Origin: Meandrina meandrites
Taxonomy: Eukaryota; Cnidaria; Anthozoa; Scleractinia; Meandrinidae
Direction of reading: 5' to 3'
NCBI GenBank assembly: GCA_963693305.1
Contig: OY855905.1
Span: 34,054,750-34,118,749, forward strand
Length of the DNA stretch: 64,000 bases
The position numbers and the translations under genes were made by a program. Positions 26,201 to 38,200 of this stretch are shown one piece after another (positions within the stretch are counted from its first letter, which is position 1; every line of letters begins with the position of its first letter). Below the pieces are notes generated by a model that worked only from the letters and a program-made list of their open reading frames with translations, was not told where the DNA came from and did not search any database.

Positions 26201-29200
26201 TGTTAACTTACCTCCATCATTTATTTCAGATGGGGAAATCAAATGAAGATGTTGACGGTGGTATTTGTTGTCGTCCTTGGCCAAATATCGACATGATGAC
26301 AGAAAACTTTCTTCAGGCAGCAAAAACAAATTTCCAGTCGTCCAATGTTGTAGAAATTACAGTCACAACAGCCAAAGAGTTCGCATCGACAGCCAATGAT
26401 GACACAGTAAATAACTTTACCCACTTGGACAGTATCACATCAACTGTTCAGAGTCTTAACATCAAAAGGACAGATCGAAGAGTTACACACGAGATGTTCA
26501 CGATGAAATTAAACTCGAGCAAACCACAGCAGTTAGGCACATTTGTCATTGAACACCAAAAAGAAAAATCAGCCATCGTTCGAAGAAAAATTGTGATTTC
26601 ATACACAGACGTGTTAGGATTGCAAATAGATGAAAGAAAAATAATTCTGGATACGTACAAAAGACCACAGACATTCTACAAAAAGAAAGATGAGTCTAGC
26701 CGACAGAATTCAACAACTTGGTCAGAATGCTGCGAAGATTCTGCAATGTCTGGGTCAGGCAACAAGATTCGACTAGAAATTCAATTTCACCAGCCAAATA
26801 AAATCGTGAATGCTTTAATTCAATCAGACATTCATCTTCAGACGGCAGCCAATGTTGGAATTCGAGAAACTTACAATCCGCCGAGTCAAGTGATCATGCA
26901 GCCAGAAGCATTCTTCCCCGTAGCCAAGGACCCAGCAACAGTTCGCGCAGCACAGCTTGCCGTATTAGAACTGCTCAAACAGCCAGAAGGAGGAGAAGTA
27001 TCGTGGCTAATTAAAATGTTCGGTGGAATCCATCACCACTTCAAGGAATCTTTAAGTCAGAACCAGAGTATTCGTCATATTCCAGTTGGTCTCGTCGAGA
27101 AGGAAGAATGAACATGAAAGGTCTCTTACGGTGAAAGCTCTATCTTCCTCTCTCGAAGTTTTGAACACTATCCACCGCTTTTTTAGCATAAATAACAAAT
27201 TTAAATTGAGCATCCGATGTCTTTAAATTGACCAGGAGTATCACGAAGCGAAATATAAATAAATGCGGAGCTACACACGAAAAAAACCCAACAACATTCA
27301 AACGCCATGTGTATATTTGATTTCGCGAAACGCTCTCGAATTAATGGACCCCCCAGGGTGTTTGCGAGTCGTGCGCTGATTGGTTAAAATTTGAAGGCCT
27401 GTCAAACAGAGATCAGCAGGTGGTGGTTTACCAAATTTTCTTACCCATGGTGCTCCGCTGGCGCGCTTCGCGCGCTGGAGCTCCGCTAATAAACCTGAAA
27501 AAGGTCATCCTTCTGTTGGCGAGGGAATATTCATTCGAGCTAGTGCTCAGAAGTCTGCAGCACAATCTAGTCAATCTATCCGCCAAGCTGTTAGAATTTC
27601 ACCTGTCGCCTGCTAGACCACAAATTTCTTCTTTTATACTTTTGAACTTATGGAAGGATCAAGTTCCCGGCTATTTTGTGAAGGAGATGCTTTTTTCAAC
27701 TCGAAATGCGCCACACGCTTATATAAATTTTTTATTTATTTTTTTCTGATTCGGTGAATTTTTTTTAAAAAAATTTAATTTTTTTAAAAAATTGACCCCG
27801 ACCCCGACCCCGGCCCCGGCCCCGGCCCCGGCCCCGGCCCCGCCCCCGGCCCCGACCCCGACCCCGAGTCGGCGTTTTACCGACACCCACATTATTATCA
27901 TCTCTTGACGTGTGAACCAATGACGTGATCATGACGCGATCAAGTGTAAACCCCCAAATCTGCCAATACGTTCGAATAAGATAATGGGTCAAACCCTTCA
28001 AAATGTCTTACGTTAAGATCGAATTCAAAAGTCATCAGAGTGCCATCTTTCTTCGTTTCTATGTTTCGTTAGGCATGCTGCATGTATATTTACTAATCAT
28101 TGACGCTTTTTTACACACTGTGCTGAATCAAGAGCTGAATAGATGTTGTAATACCTGATGAGTTACACAGCTTTCTGCGCGGGGTATGGTCCTTAATACT
28201 GCAATGTCCGGGAAGAGAAAAGGCAGAGAAACTGCCTTTACAGCACCAAAGCCACTAGCTAGAACTGCCCTACTTAATTCTCATTAATTCCATGATACTG
28301 ATAGCTTATCTAATTCGAATGATCGAGGTATGACTGGTGGGTACTGATATTTCGATTTGATTGAGTGATTACGTTAACGAAAAAAAAAAGCCATCTTGTT
28401 GGAAAAGTAATGCACGGTATGGAAGACTTTTAACTATCATATGAAAATTAGTATTTAAGCTCAGCTTGTATTATTTTATTGCCACCATGGCATGCAGCAG
28501 CAGTCGTTTGACAGTCAGTTATTGGAGGATCCAAGTCCGTTTCCATCATCTCAGTTGTCAGCAGCATGGCGGAAAGGACAAACCAAAGCGCCTGTAAGAC
28601 CATAAGCGTTAAACAACATATTTTACCACTACATACATCGGTCGAGTATCAAGTGCTTCTACTAATTCAATACTCGCTCAAGTTATTCCCCCCAAAAAAA
28701 TCAAATAGTTCGGCATGTGGAAAAGTCAATTGTGTTTCCTTCCAGATGTTTTCTACAAATTCAATTCATGCGTATTGTTCACTTCATGCATAGTACACAT
28801 TGCACTGTGAAGCATTCGTTCCATACCATATGAAACCATGCTACATCGCACTATGTCATAAAACCGCACTCTGTAACGGTACTCTGTACTATTAAATATC
28901 TGTGCTAATTAAGAAACACCATATGGTGTCAAGAATACATTATCTCTTTTTACTGTTGTCATTGACTGATGTATAAACGTTACAGAAAGGGTGTGGCGGG
29001 GATGAATTTTGTCCTTATCCATGGTACCCAGTCCCACTGCCACCAGAGGGACAACAAAGCGACCAAACCAACCGAAGGACTAAAGCAAACGCCAACCCAA
29101 ATGGTAATATTGGAAAAAAGAACTTGATTCGACCAAAACCAGGTAGGACAAAATTGTTATTCTCACGTTTCTTTAAGATTGATGATTTCAATAGCTGCCC

Positions 29201-32200
29201 CGAAATGTAAGCAACATTTTACAAAGTTGGCGACACACCATTTTTCAGGTCATGATTTTTAGATCAAATTAACGACGTAGCAAGTTCATACAGTTCAACA
29301 CAACGTAGAAAATAGTCATGCAAGGGAAGTCATTTAATAAATAGATGGAATTAAAAAAAAAATGTAAATAGACATGAATGAGTAGTTTGACGACACATTT
29401 CTTAATTAAAACTGAAAAAGTTCGTATCTCAGTTGTGATCGTTTCTAATGAATTTTCTTCAAGAAAGTTAAGTCTTCTTTATCAACTGCTTTACCTTTAC
29501 AACCATAAATGTAAACGAAATAACGAAATGTGGCGAAATAAATGAGAATATGTAATCAATTTCCAGATCTTCAATGTGGCGCTGGTTGGACGGGAGCCCT
29601 AGGCGATTTTGGTTCATTTTGCTACAAAGAGGTTTTCGAGCGCAAAACGTGGGATAACGCTCATCACACGTGTAAAAGCTTTGGCGGGGACCTATTTAGC
29701 GTGACCAACGCGTATGAACAACGTTTCCTCGAAAACTTTACCAATATTGAATCCTGGTTGGGATACCGAGATAAGTCCCGGGACGGAACGTGGACTTGGA
29801 GTGACTCGAGTTTGTCTGTGTTTACGGACTGGGACAGCAGCGCTAAAGACGACCACGGTAAAGGGAGAGATTGTGTTTTGCTAAGTTCTAAAGAAGGCAA
29901 ATGGAAAGATGCATCGTGTTCGCAGACTCATGACTACCTTTGCAAGAAAAAGGTTGAAGGTAAGGTGATTTGTGTAAACTCCTCTGTTCCTTGATTGTTC
30001 TTCATTTGATTTCACCTGATTTGATTTCTTGCTGTTTGAACAGATAAGATAAACAAATGTGCGCTAGTTCACAAACGTTTGAGTGGAGTTTGTCCCGATT
30101 ATATGTCTGAATTACTCAAACGAAATATTGATATACGTTCTAATGAAAGACGAAGTAGATATGGGTTTTTGAGTTTGATTTGTCCGAAGTATAAAAGAGA
30201 ATCAGAAGGTGCTAGGACTTTTCAAGTACCAGCCACTAGGTTTTGGAATTCACTTCCCAATGAGAAGTCTTTATATCAGTATTTTTTAAAGTCCTATGAC
30301 CATATTCATCATTTTACTATATCCTGGATTATTCTTTTTACATATTTATATATATTGTATTAATTCTTAGATAAATTACATTTTTTAATCGTTTGTAGAT
30401 TAGTTTTTATTCCTTCACTATTCATATGTGTTATATATATACGTTTATTTCGAATTTGTTTAGAGGGCCACGAGTTCATCAGTGTTTACTGTTAAGTGTC
30501 ACCCTCGAAAAATAAAGTTGATTATAAACCATTTACGTCGAAGTGATCGGCGTTTACCTGTACCACTGCTCCCATAGAAAGTAGACACGAGACCCAAATT
30601 CAGTGCTTATCCTATAACTTCTCAACGTCGTTTGGAGCAAAATATTCATGGCATTTCTTTGTGATATTGTTGGGACGTTTGTATGTACCGATCATGAAAT
30701 ATCTTTGCTGTGATCATTATTTTCATTTCATTATTTTTATGTCATATAATTCATAAAATCCAAAGTAACTGCTTATATTTTGGGGAAATTTAGATTGCGA
30801 TAAGGGCTGGAAGAAGCTGACCCTCAATTCAGTACGAGGGTGCTATAAATTATTCAAAGAACCAAAAACTTGGGAGCATGCACTGGTGTCGTGTATGGAT
30901 GACCAGGCGTCACTAGCAAGTATACTTAGTGATGATGAAGAAACCATGATATCTCAGGTATGCCAATTTTTCAGGGATGTCGCTTTAAAAATAGCCCAAT
31001 TTCGATGTTTTAAAATTCAGCCTAAAACAATAGACATCACTCCGGGGAATAAACCCCACAAGCTCTATAGTTTATTCCCCGGAGCCTTGTACTAATAATA
31101 TATATCGAAATTGGGCTATTACATGTTCACCTGTTAAAATATGAGGAGTAACCTACGCTAAATGAAGTAATGAATCAAAAACTGAAACCGGCAACTGTTT
31201 CTAATTTTTTAAAGCAGTCTGTACGAAGTTCAAGAATGTTATCCACTACAATGGATTTTTCATGTTATATGTCAAAAACGAGGGCGAGTGCTTCATCGCA
31301 TGTTTCATCTCAGAAAAAAACCTGGTGGTCTTTTATCTGGTGGTTCACTAGGTATCAAGATTCATCCACCCGACCCAAGTGGTCGTCATTTATTAGCTTT
31401 TGACTGCATGAATAGTTAATAAGTTTGAGAAAAATTTGTACTTAATAGTCTGGTGTGAAAAATTTGGTGTGCAACGTCATAAAAATTCTTTTTCGTTATA
31501 AACCAAATATACGAGGGGAGGTGGTACTTATTTCTATTACTAATACTGAATACATGTCCCACTGTGTTTGATAAACTTCTCCAAAATAAAACTTTCAATT
31601 GCCGGTTATTTTATTCATATTCTTGATAAATGTTCTTTAAATTTTATAGTAAAAATCAAATCTAGCAATCAGTCTGTAATTCCAACAACTGAAAGAAAGA
31701 TCAAAATTGCATGATGTGATTGGTACGAATTGTTGAGCATCTTATTAATCTAAAGTGTGCAATCAAATATATTACGCAATTTTGTAACTTTGGGAGAGGC
31801 TGTACTTACAACTGTTACTTGTGCTCAGGTTTATTCTAAATCCGACTTCTGGATTGGTTACAATGACATTGATAACGAGGGAGACTGGGTCTGGAGTGAC
31901 CGCATGACGTCTTCTTACACCAACTGGGACGACAAGTCTCCTAACAATGGCGGCGTGTCATGCGCAATAGTGACAAGGACCGGAAAATGGCACGACGAAC
32001 CGTGTCAGAGCCAATATAGTTTTATTTGTAAGAAGCCAAGTAAGTGAACTGGGATAATAATGACAATCTGTAAGAACTTTCGAATTAAGGCAAAAATTCA
32101 TGTTCAAATGAACTTTAAATAAAAAATTTGTAAAAATATCCTGTATATATAAGGTTAAAAGGAAGCAATGTTTGTTTCTCTTTATATCTTTCACCGAAAC

Positions 32201-35200
32201 ATTTCCAAAAACGTTTTAATTACACATTAGCAAGTTGTTCAAAATGAAAGTTGTGTACGAAAAAATAGCGTTGAAATATTTAATAAAAGCTGAGCGTTGT
32301 TTTTATTGTGTGAGAGAATTTGACACTGAATTTTAATGTTTGAACCTGTTAGGTCCCAAAGGTCCACATCATCCACTTAACGGTGAGTAGATATCGCTTT
32401 TGAACATTTTGTTGTTGTGATCATTTCTTAGAAGTTTTTAATAATACAATTAGTAATTATTACTGTTATTCTCTTTTTCGCCAATTTCTTTGCTTTGCGG
32501 CTCTCTCCAACATGTAGAACAAGTTCCCTACATCGCTCCTAAAATTTTGTTCGTATAATATTGTGAAGCTTTGTATATATTGCGTGAGTGCATGCAAAAG
32601 ACATTCAAACCAGGCTACGAGTGCACTCTCTAATCTTTAATCTGGAATACTGATTTTTGTGCAAAGTTTGCAAAAACCTTATTGTTTGTTACCATGTTTT
32701 TTTTCCGTGTCATAAAAATCTTTGCCCTTTCTACTTGTTACTTTCTCATTTTCTTATATTACCTTATTGCCTTTTAATATTGTAGACGCAACTTTGACTC
32801 AAGAGGTTGAGAAATTTGTCTCCAACAAGTCATTACTGAATCCCGACATCGATACAAGCGTGACCATATTTGGGAGACATTCAGGTAAGAAGGCACAAGC
32901 TTGGTGAATAAGAGAAAACTAACCTATACTGATAAACCCGGCCTTAATTTGTGCTTGCTAAAGATTTCGTTCTGCTATATTTGCAGAACATGGTGTTACA
33001 TTAACAAACATCCCCTGCAGCCCCTTGTTGGACGATTTGGTTTATTTTAACCCTCCGTTCTCTTGACATAACCAGCTAATACATTTTCACTTGGTAAAAG
33101 TAGTCTACAACATCCAGGTGTTTGAAGTTAAAATTTGGCCTAAAATAGCTTAAAGAAATTCCAGGTTCTTCTCCAATGAAGTTCTTGATGCTTAATGCAT
33201 ATTCAAGGCAAATGCGAAAAATATTACTTTATTTTTCCACAGTGACGCCTCAATATTTATGGACAGTACAAAAAATATCTAACAGCCGTATTCACGGATC
33301 GAACCCAATTGCCACCCACGGTAGACTTAAATCGGTAGACGGCGGTCTTCAACTTAACGGAGTTGACGCATGGCTTGACGCAGGAGATTTCTATGGGCAG
33401 TGTTTGGGTGACCCTGACCTCTGTATTAAAGGATTCTCTTTTGCTTTACAGGTATTAAACCTTGTTTTATGTTACAGTTTATGTAAAAATCTTTTCATGC
33501 TGACAATGATTAAAAGGCCGAAAATGATCAAAACGCTCAACTAAGTGTACTGGCCAAAAAGGTTAATTTGAGATACAATTGTATTGTATGAACTTCTCAC
33601 GAAAACTGGCACATGATCGTACACTTCAAGTTTTCTGGATGTAGCTGACAGAATGAAGGAATGCTTGTTTGCAGGGTGACCTTTTGTCTTCTTATAATTA
33701 GTCCATATCTGCATTCATGTTCATTTGCTTTTTATGTAGTAATTAATAGTATCATGAATTTGTTTTCTTCAGCTTAATTTCGACGACGACGCTCTGTCTT
33801 ATAAAGACAAACGATATGTTTTAGACTCCAGCGGTAATTCACGCGGTGTGTCAATCTTCATTCAAAATAGCTCTCTATATTACAAGGTAAGATTATTTTA
33901 CCACCAATAAAATATTTGGTATGTCATCTAATCTCTACAAGTAACTAGTGCATAACACAACACAGAGCCCACGCATGGACTTTTGAACAATGAAGCTATA
34001 CAACAATATATCGGGTTACTCTTTTAATGGACAAATAGGAGCTATGTGAGGTTTTAAAGAAACTCGGTCATGTTCTTTTGGAAATCCACGAATCTGATTG
34101 GTTCTCTTGCTGTTTTCTATTCGCCGATAGAACACGATCGAGCGCATGTTGTTCTTTAATGGTACAATTATTCTTCATTTTTGGCTTAAAAGAACATAAA
34201 ATTGAAAGTTTTGGACTGCAATCTGTTACAGTGTATTCAATTTTATGTTAAGGTTGTGTGTTATCAATAAAGTTCATTTAAAAAAAAAATCTTTTACAGC
34301 TTCTACTAAAACAAGTAGACTACTCGCCCACGTTTTCTATGGGCGAGTAGTCAACTCGGCTGCGCCTCGTTGACTACTCGCTCGTAGAAACTCGGGCTTG
34401 TAGTCAAATTGTTAAATAGAAGGATGTTTAGGGTTTCGTTTTCTACACATATTTTATAATCCCTTTTTTTATTATTTTCAAAGGCAGTGTGCATGTCTTA
34501 ACTCAGTTATTTTTCTTTCAATAAAACTGATCTGCTTTCCAGGTTGTGACATCAACAAAAGAATGGCAACTTTCCATGGAGCTTGTAACCAATGAGTGGC
34601 AGGACATTGCGATGACGTGGAAAAAAGAGGAGGGGCTGATGCTGTATGTTAATGGTGCATTCAGGGACTCGCTGAAAGAAGGAACAGTCACAAGTCTGAT
34701 ACCGAACAAGCAGGCACGACTTACTATTGGTAGAAAGAGTGGAAACCCGCCCTTCAAGTACACAAGGTAAGTGACCATCATAGCTTGATTCGAATTGGTG
34801 ATTTGGCGGTGCTAAGCTTATCCTTCTACAGAGAATGTCAGTAATTTTGAGACTCGTACGTAACAGAGTTTTAACCCTAGTGATGAAAACCAGCTAAGTG
34901 ACCCGACAGAGGTTTAAGTGCTTAAGAAATTGCCGATCGCCGGACAAAAAAAAACAGACAACGACTTGATTTTGACTTCTTTTTGGTTGGAGGTGATTCA
35001 TAGAACTTAGACAAACTTGTTTCAATTTTAGGTTAATATAACCATCATAACACTCTAATTGCAAAAACCAAAAATATTACTCGCAACTACAGGAAAATTG
35101 GACCTGATGTTTTTCTTACAAGTGTGTATGTTTTTCTTCTTTGTAAAACCTGTCTGCTCAGCATGCCTTTGCTTCTTTCATAGAATGTACATCAGTTCGT

Positions 35201-38200
35201 TGTATGCATTCACTCGTTTCCTTGCGCCAGAGGACGTGCCATATGTATTTAGCTTCGATAATACAGGTAAAAACCACATTTTTGTACTGGAGAATATCAA
35301 CATTAGTTACGCGAACTTAACTTTGAGTATCTTATCCCGGATTGGAGTAAGCTGGTGAGATTGCTCAGTGTACGTCTGTCGTCACCACACGTCTTGGGTT
35401 TAAATTACCCAAGACAAATTATTAACTAAAGGGAAGTGGTTGTTATCATATTTGTAAGTCGAAGTTGGCCCAACGTACAGACCGAATTAGAAGGTTTAAA
35501 ACTAAATATGAGATATGGTAAAACAACGCCTTTTCACTATTTACCTGACGTGTCCTGTCCGTAGTTGTTCCACGCTATATGTGGTTGTTACCTAAGCTTC
35601 AAGACAGCAAGATAACAGGCAGTCCAGATATCGAAGTTAACGGACCAGTGAGAGCAGTTGATGGGGGAGTACATATGGATGGTCAGGGGTCCTTCCTTAA
35701 AGTTGGAAACTTTGACGGCAAATGTCTTCATGATCCTTCCAAATGTCCCGATGGGCTCAGCTTGAGCTGCAAACTGAAGTTTAATCGGGTAAGAATCAGT
35801 TTTAAAATGAGGTCAACAGATTCGTAATTTTATTTGAAAAACCTTGTTAGGGCAAAACTAAAGGATCGTCTACTCTGCTAAATTTTAGCCTTTCAAATAA
35901 TAACAGCAAACCAGAACAAAATCTATGAGAACTCAGCACCATTTTTGCCCTCGACAACTACAATTCTTGTGGAAGCTAACACTCCATGAAGCACTTGCTG
36001 CAATATTAAAAGCATGAAATTTGGTTTCCTTTCTCAATAAAACGTAATACGTGATACTTGAAGAAACAACTGTTAATTTTCAATTTTCAATGAAAGTAGC
36101 CAGGGATCAATGACTTCCAATTAAAAAAGGAGAAACGAACTTGTAAATCATCGGAATGAGCAATTTTGTGTTTATTCATTTTAACTAGTTCTCTTTTCTA
36201 AGGTAGGCTAACAGGTACAACATTTCTAACTGTTTTAATCTGGGAACATGGATTCTCTCAGAACTTCATTTACTCACAATTAATTTGAATGTAACTTACT
36301 TGCATTTGCGCATGTTACAGGTTGTTCGAACCTACAAAGAACCTCATTACATCCTTGACTCCGGTGGCCATCAGAAGGGCACCAAAGGCTTGTCTGCATA
36401 TCTTCTTAACAACAACTTGTACTTCAGTGTTGCTATGAGTACCGATGAGGACACTCTGACCTGGACAGTTAGAACGTCTATTTTTACTGTCAGGTAAGTT
36501 CATTTGAACATTCCTGTAAAGGGCCATGAAAGCATAAAACACTGATAAAAACGTGTGGCTTTGTTATTCCCTTATCGAGATGTGAAAGAAAAGAAAAGTG
36601 AAACCGATCAGACTACATAAACACTTTGATAACCTTGGATAATTTCCAAGAAAAATCTTCAATCACAAATCGCATTTTAGATAACATTAAATCGATTAAT
36701 ATTCCTACTTTTAACTAACTATTAACGATATATTTCCATTCGTCTCCAGATGGCAGCGTGTTGTCCTCAGCTGGAGTTTGTCTGACGGTCTCTGGCTTTA
36801 TACTGATAGTCAGTTCCGAGGATGGACAAAGACCCCCAAGAGTGTACCACGTGATGTGGTGACCGAGAGTGGAGACTTCATTGTCGGTCGTAAAAATGTT
36901 GGACCCGATTACTCCCCAGCAGAGTTTTCCATTGGCTCTCTTGCCGTCTTCCCCAGGTTCCTTGAGAAGAAAGACATCGAAAAGCTATTTAGTGGAAAAA
37001 GTTAGTATTATTACTGAACACTTTAAAGAAATCATTTTTTCTAAATAATACAGTTAATAGAACTTGTTTTGATAATTTCTTCATTTTTGATGTATATTTA
37101 AGGATTTAGTTTTTGGGTGGTCAAGACCTACTTTTATAACATTTGTTGACCTGAAAGTTCGTATTGTGGAACTACAAGGTCAGTTCTTTATCGTTCAACC
37201 GTTTCGTTAGTTTGAATAAGATGTTAAGCCGGTTTGAAAAGGCAAACACATGATTGCACGGTACTCGCTAACGCTTCATAATTCTTAATTTTGTAACAGA
37301 GATGCCATACCCAGGTCTTATTCGCGAAGTGTGGAAAGAACTTCCCGGAAAATCAATCACCAAACTCAAAGACGATCCCTACTACCCTAACGACCCCTCA
37401 CTTATTGAGATCATTGAAAACTTCGACGCTCCTTTCGACATCGACAAAGACTACGGTAGTAGGGTGAAAGGATACTTCGTGGCTCCGGAGACTGGGAACT
37501 ACACCTTCTACATGTCCGGATCACAGAGCGGTGAACTGTGGATGAGTAGTACAGAGAGCCAGCAAAACCTGACTAAACTGGTTTCTTTGGATCAAGCAAC
37601 TGGCCACAACCAGTGGAATAAGTACGTATTTTTGAAATATTTTAGAAAGACATGTCCTTACGGCACCCGCCATTTAATCAACTGATTTTTTTCTCCTTGC
37701 TTTTGTGCTTCTTTAGATATGCTGGTCAGAGCTCTAAATCTACCACATTAGAGGCTGGTAAATATTACTACATTATTGGACTGCAAAAGGGCACAGAGTC
37801 GACTGACTCGCTCTCTGCTGGAGTGCGTTTGCCCAGCGGTCGCTTCATGAGACCGATCACAAAAGAAATATTACAGTGGAGAATGCCGGGTAAGAAAGAA
37901 CTAGAATACACTTTCATTATTAACTTTACAAATGGCTTTGCAAATTGTAAAGTTATAATGACGAAAGAAGGGGTTGAATAGAAGATTCGGAACACTACAC
38001 GGCAAATATGTAAAACAGTTTAAAGAGAACTGTTTATGTAATTGTATGAAATATAAATGACAATTTTCTATGGAAAACCTTTCAGGGCTGATTCAGTAGG
38101 CACGATTTTATTGCTGCGAACTATGGCAATACGCTTATTACATGATCTAGGGTCCAATCATTGTCGCGACAACTGTAAGCAAGGCGTAGGTTTTATTTGG

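Larger units (their letters stand above)
18807..27888 (+). mobile_element. 9.08-kb DDE DNA transposon with long TIRs and 9-bp TSD
   Basis: Seen: the terminus GGGTGTCGGTAAAACGCCGA at 18807 is matched exactly in inverted orientation at 27888, and both ends are flanked by ACATTATTA. The TIRs run about 220 bp (left, to about 19025) and 355 bp (right, from about 27534), with indels. A spliced plus-strand gene inside encodes a zinc-finger protein with a DDE-like triad. The element lies in a host intron in the same orientation. Known: Mutator-like elements make 9-bp duplications and have long TIRs; Merlin makes 8-9 bp. Superfamily is therefore not fixed. The left 3.7 kb is non-coding. Confidence 0.93.

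Noticed and set aside
27719..28001. Minus-strand ORFs encoding Gly-Ala and Gly-Arg dipeptide repeats
   Set aside because: They are translations of the GGGGCC tract in the transposon TIR in two frames. No start context or splice support.
30079..30363. 94-codon ORF as an exon of the giant gene
   Set aside because: It matches the LINE reverse-transcriptase C-terminus and breaks the lectin-domain junction, whose exon phases already fit without it.
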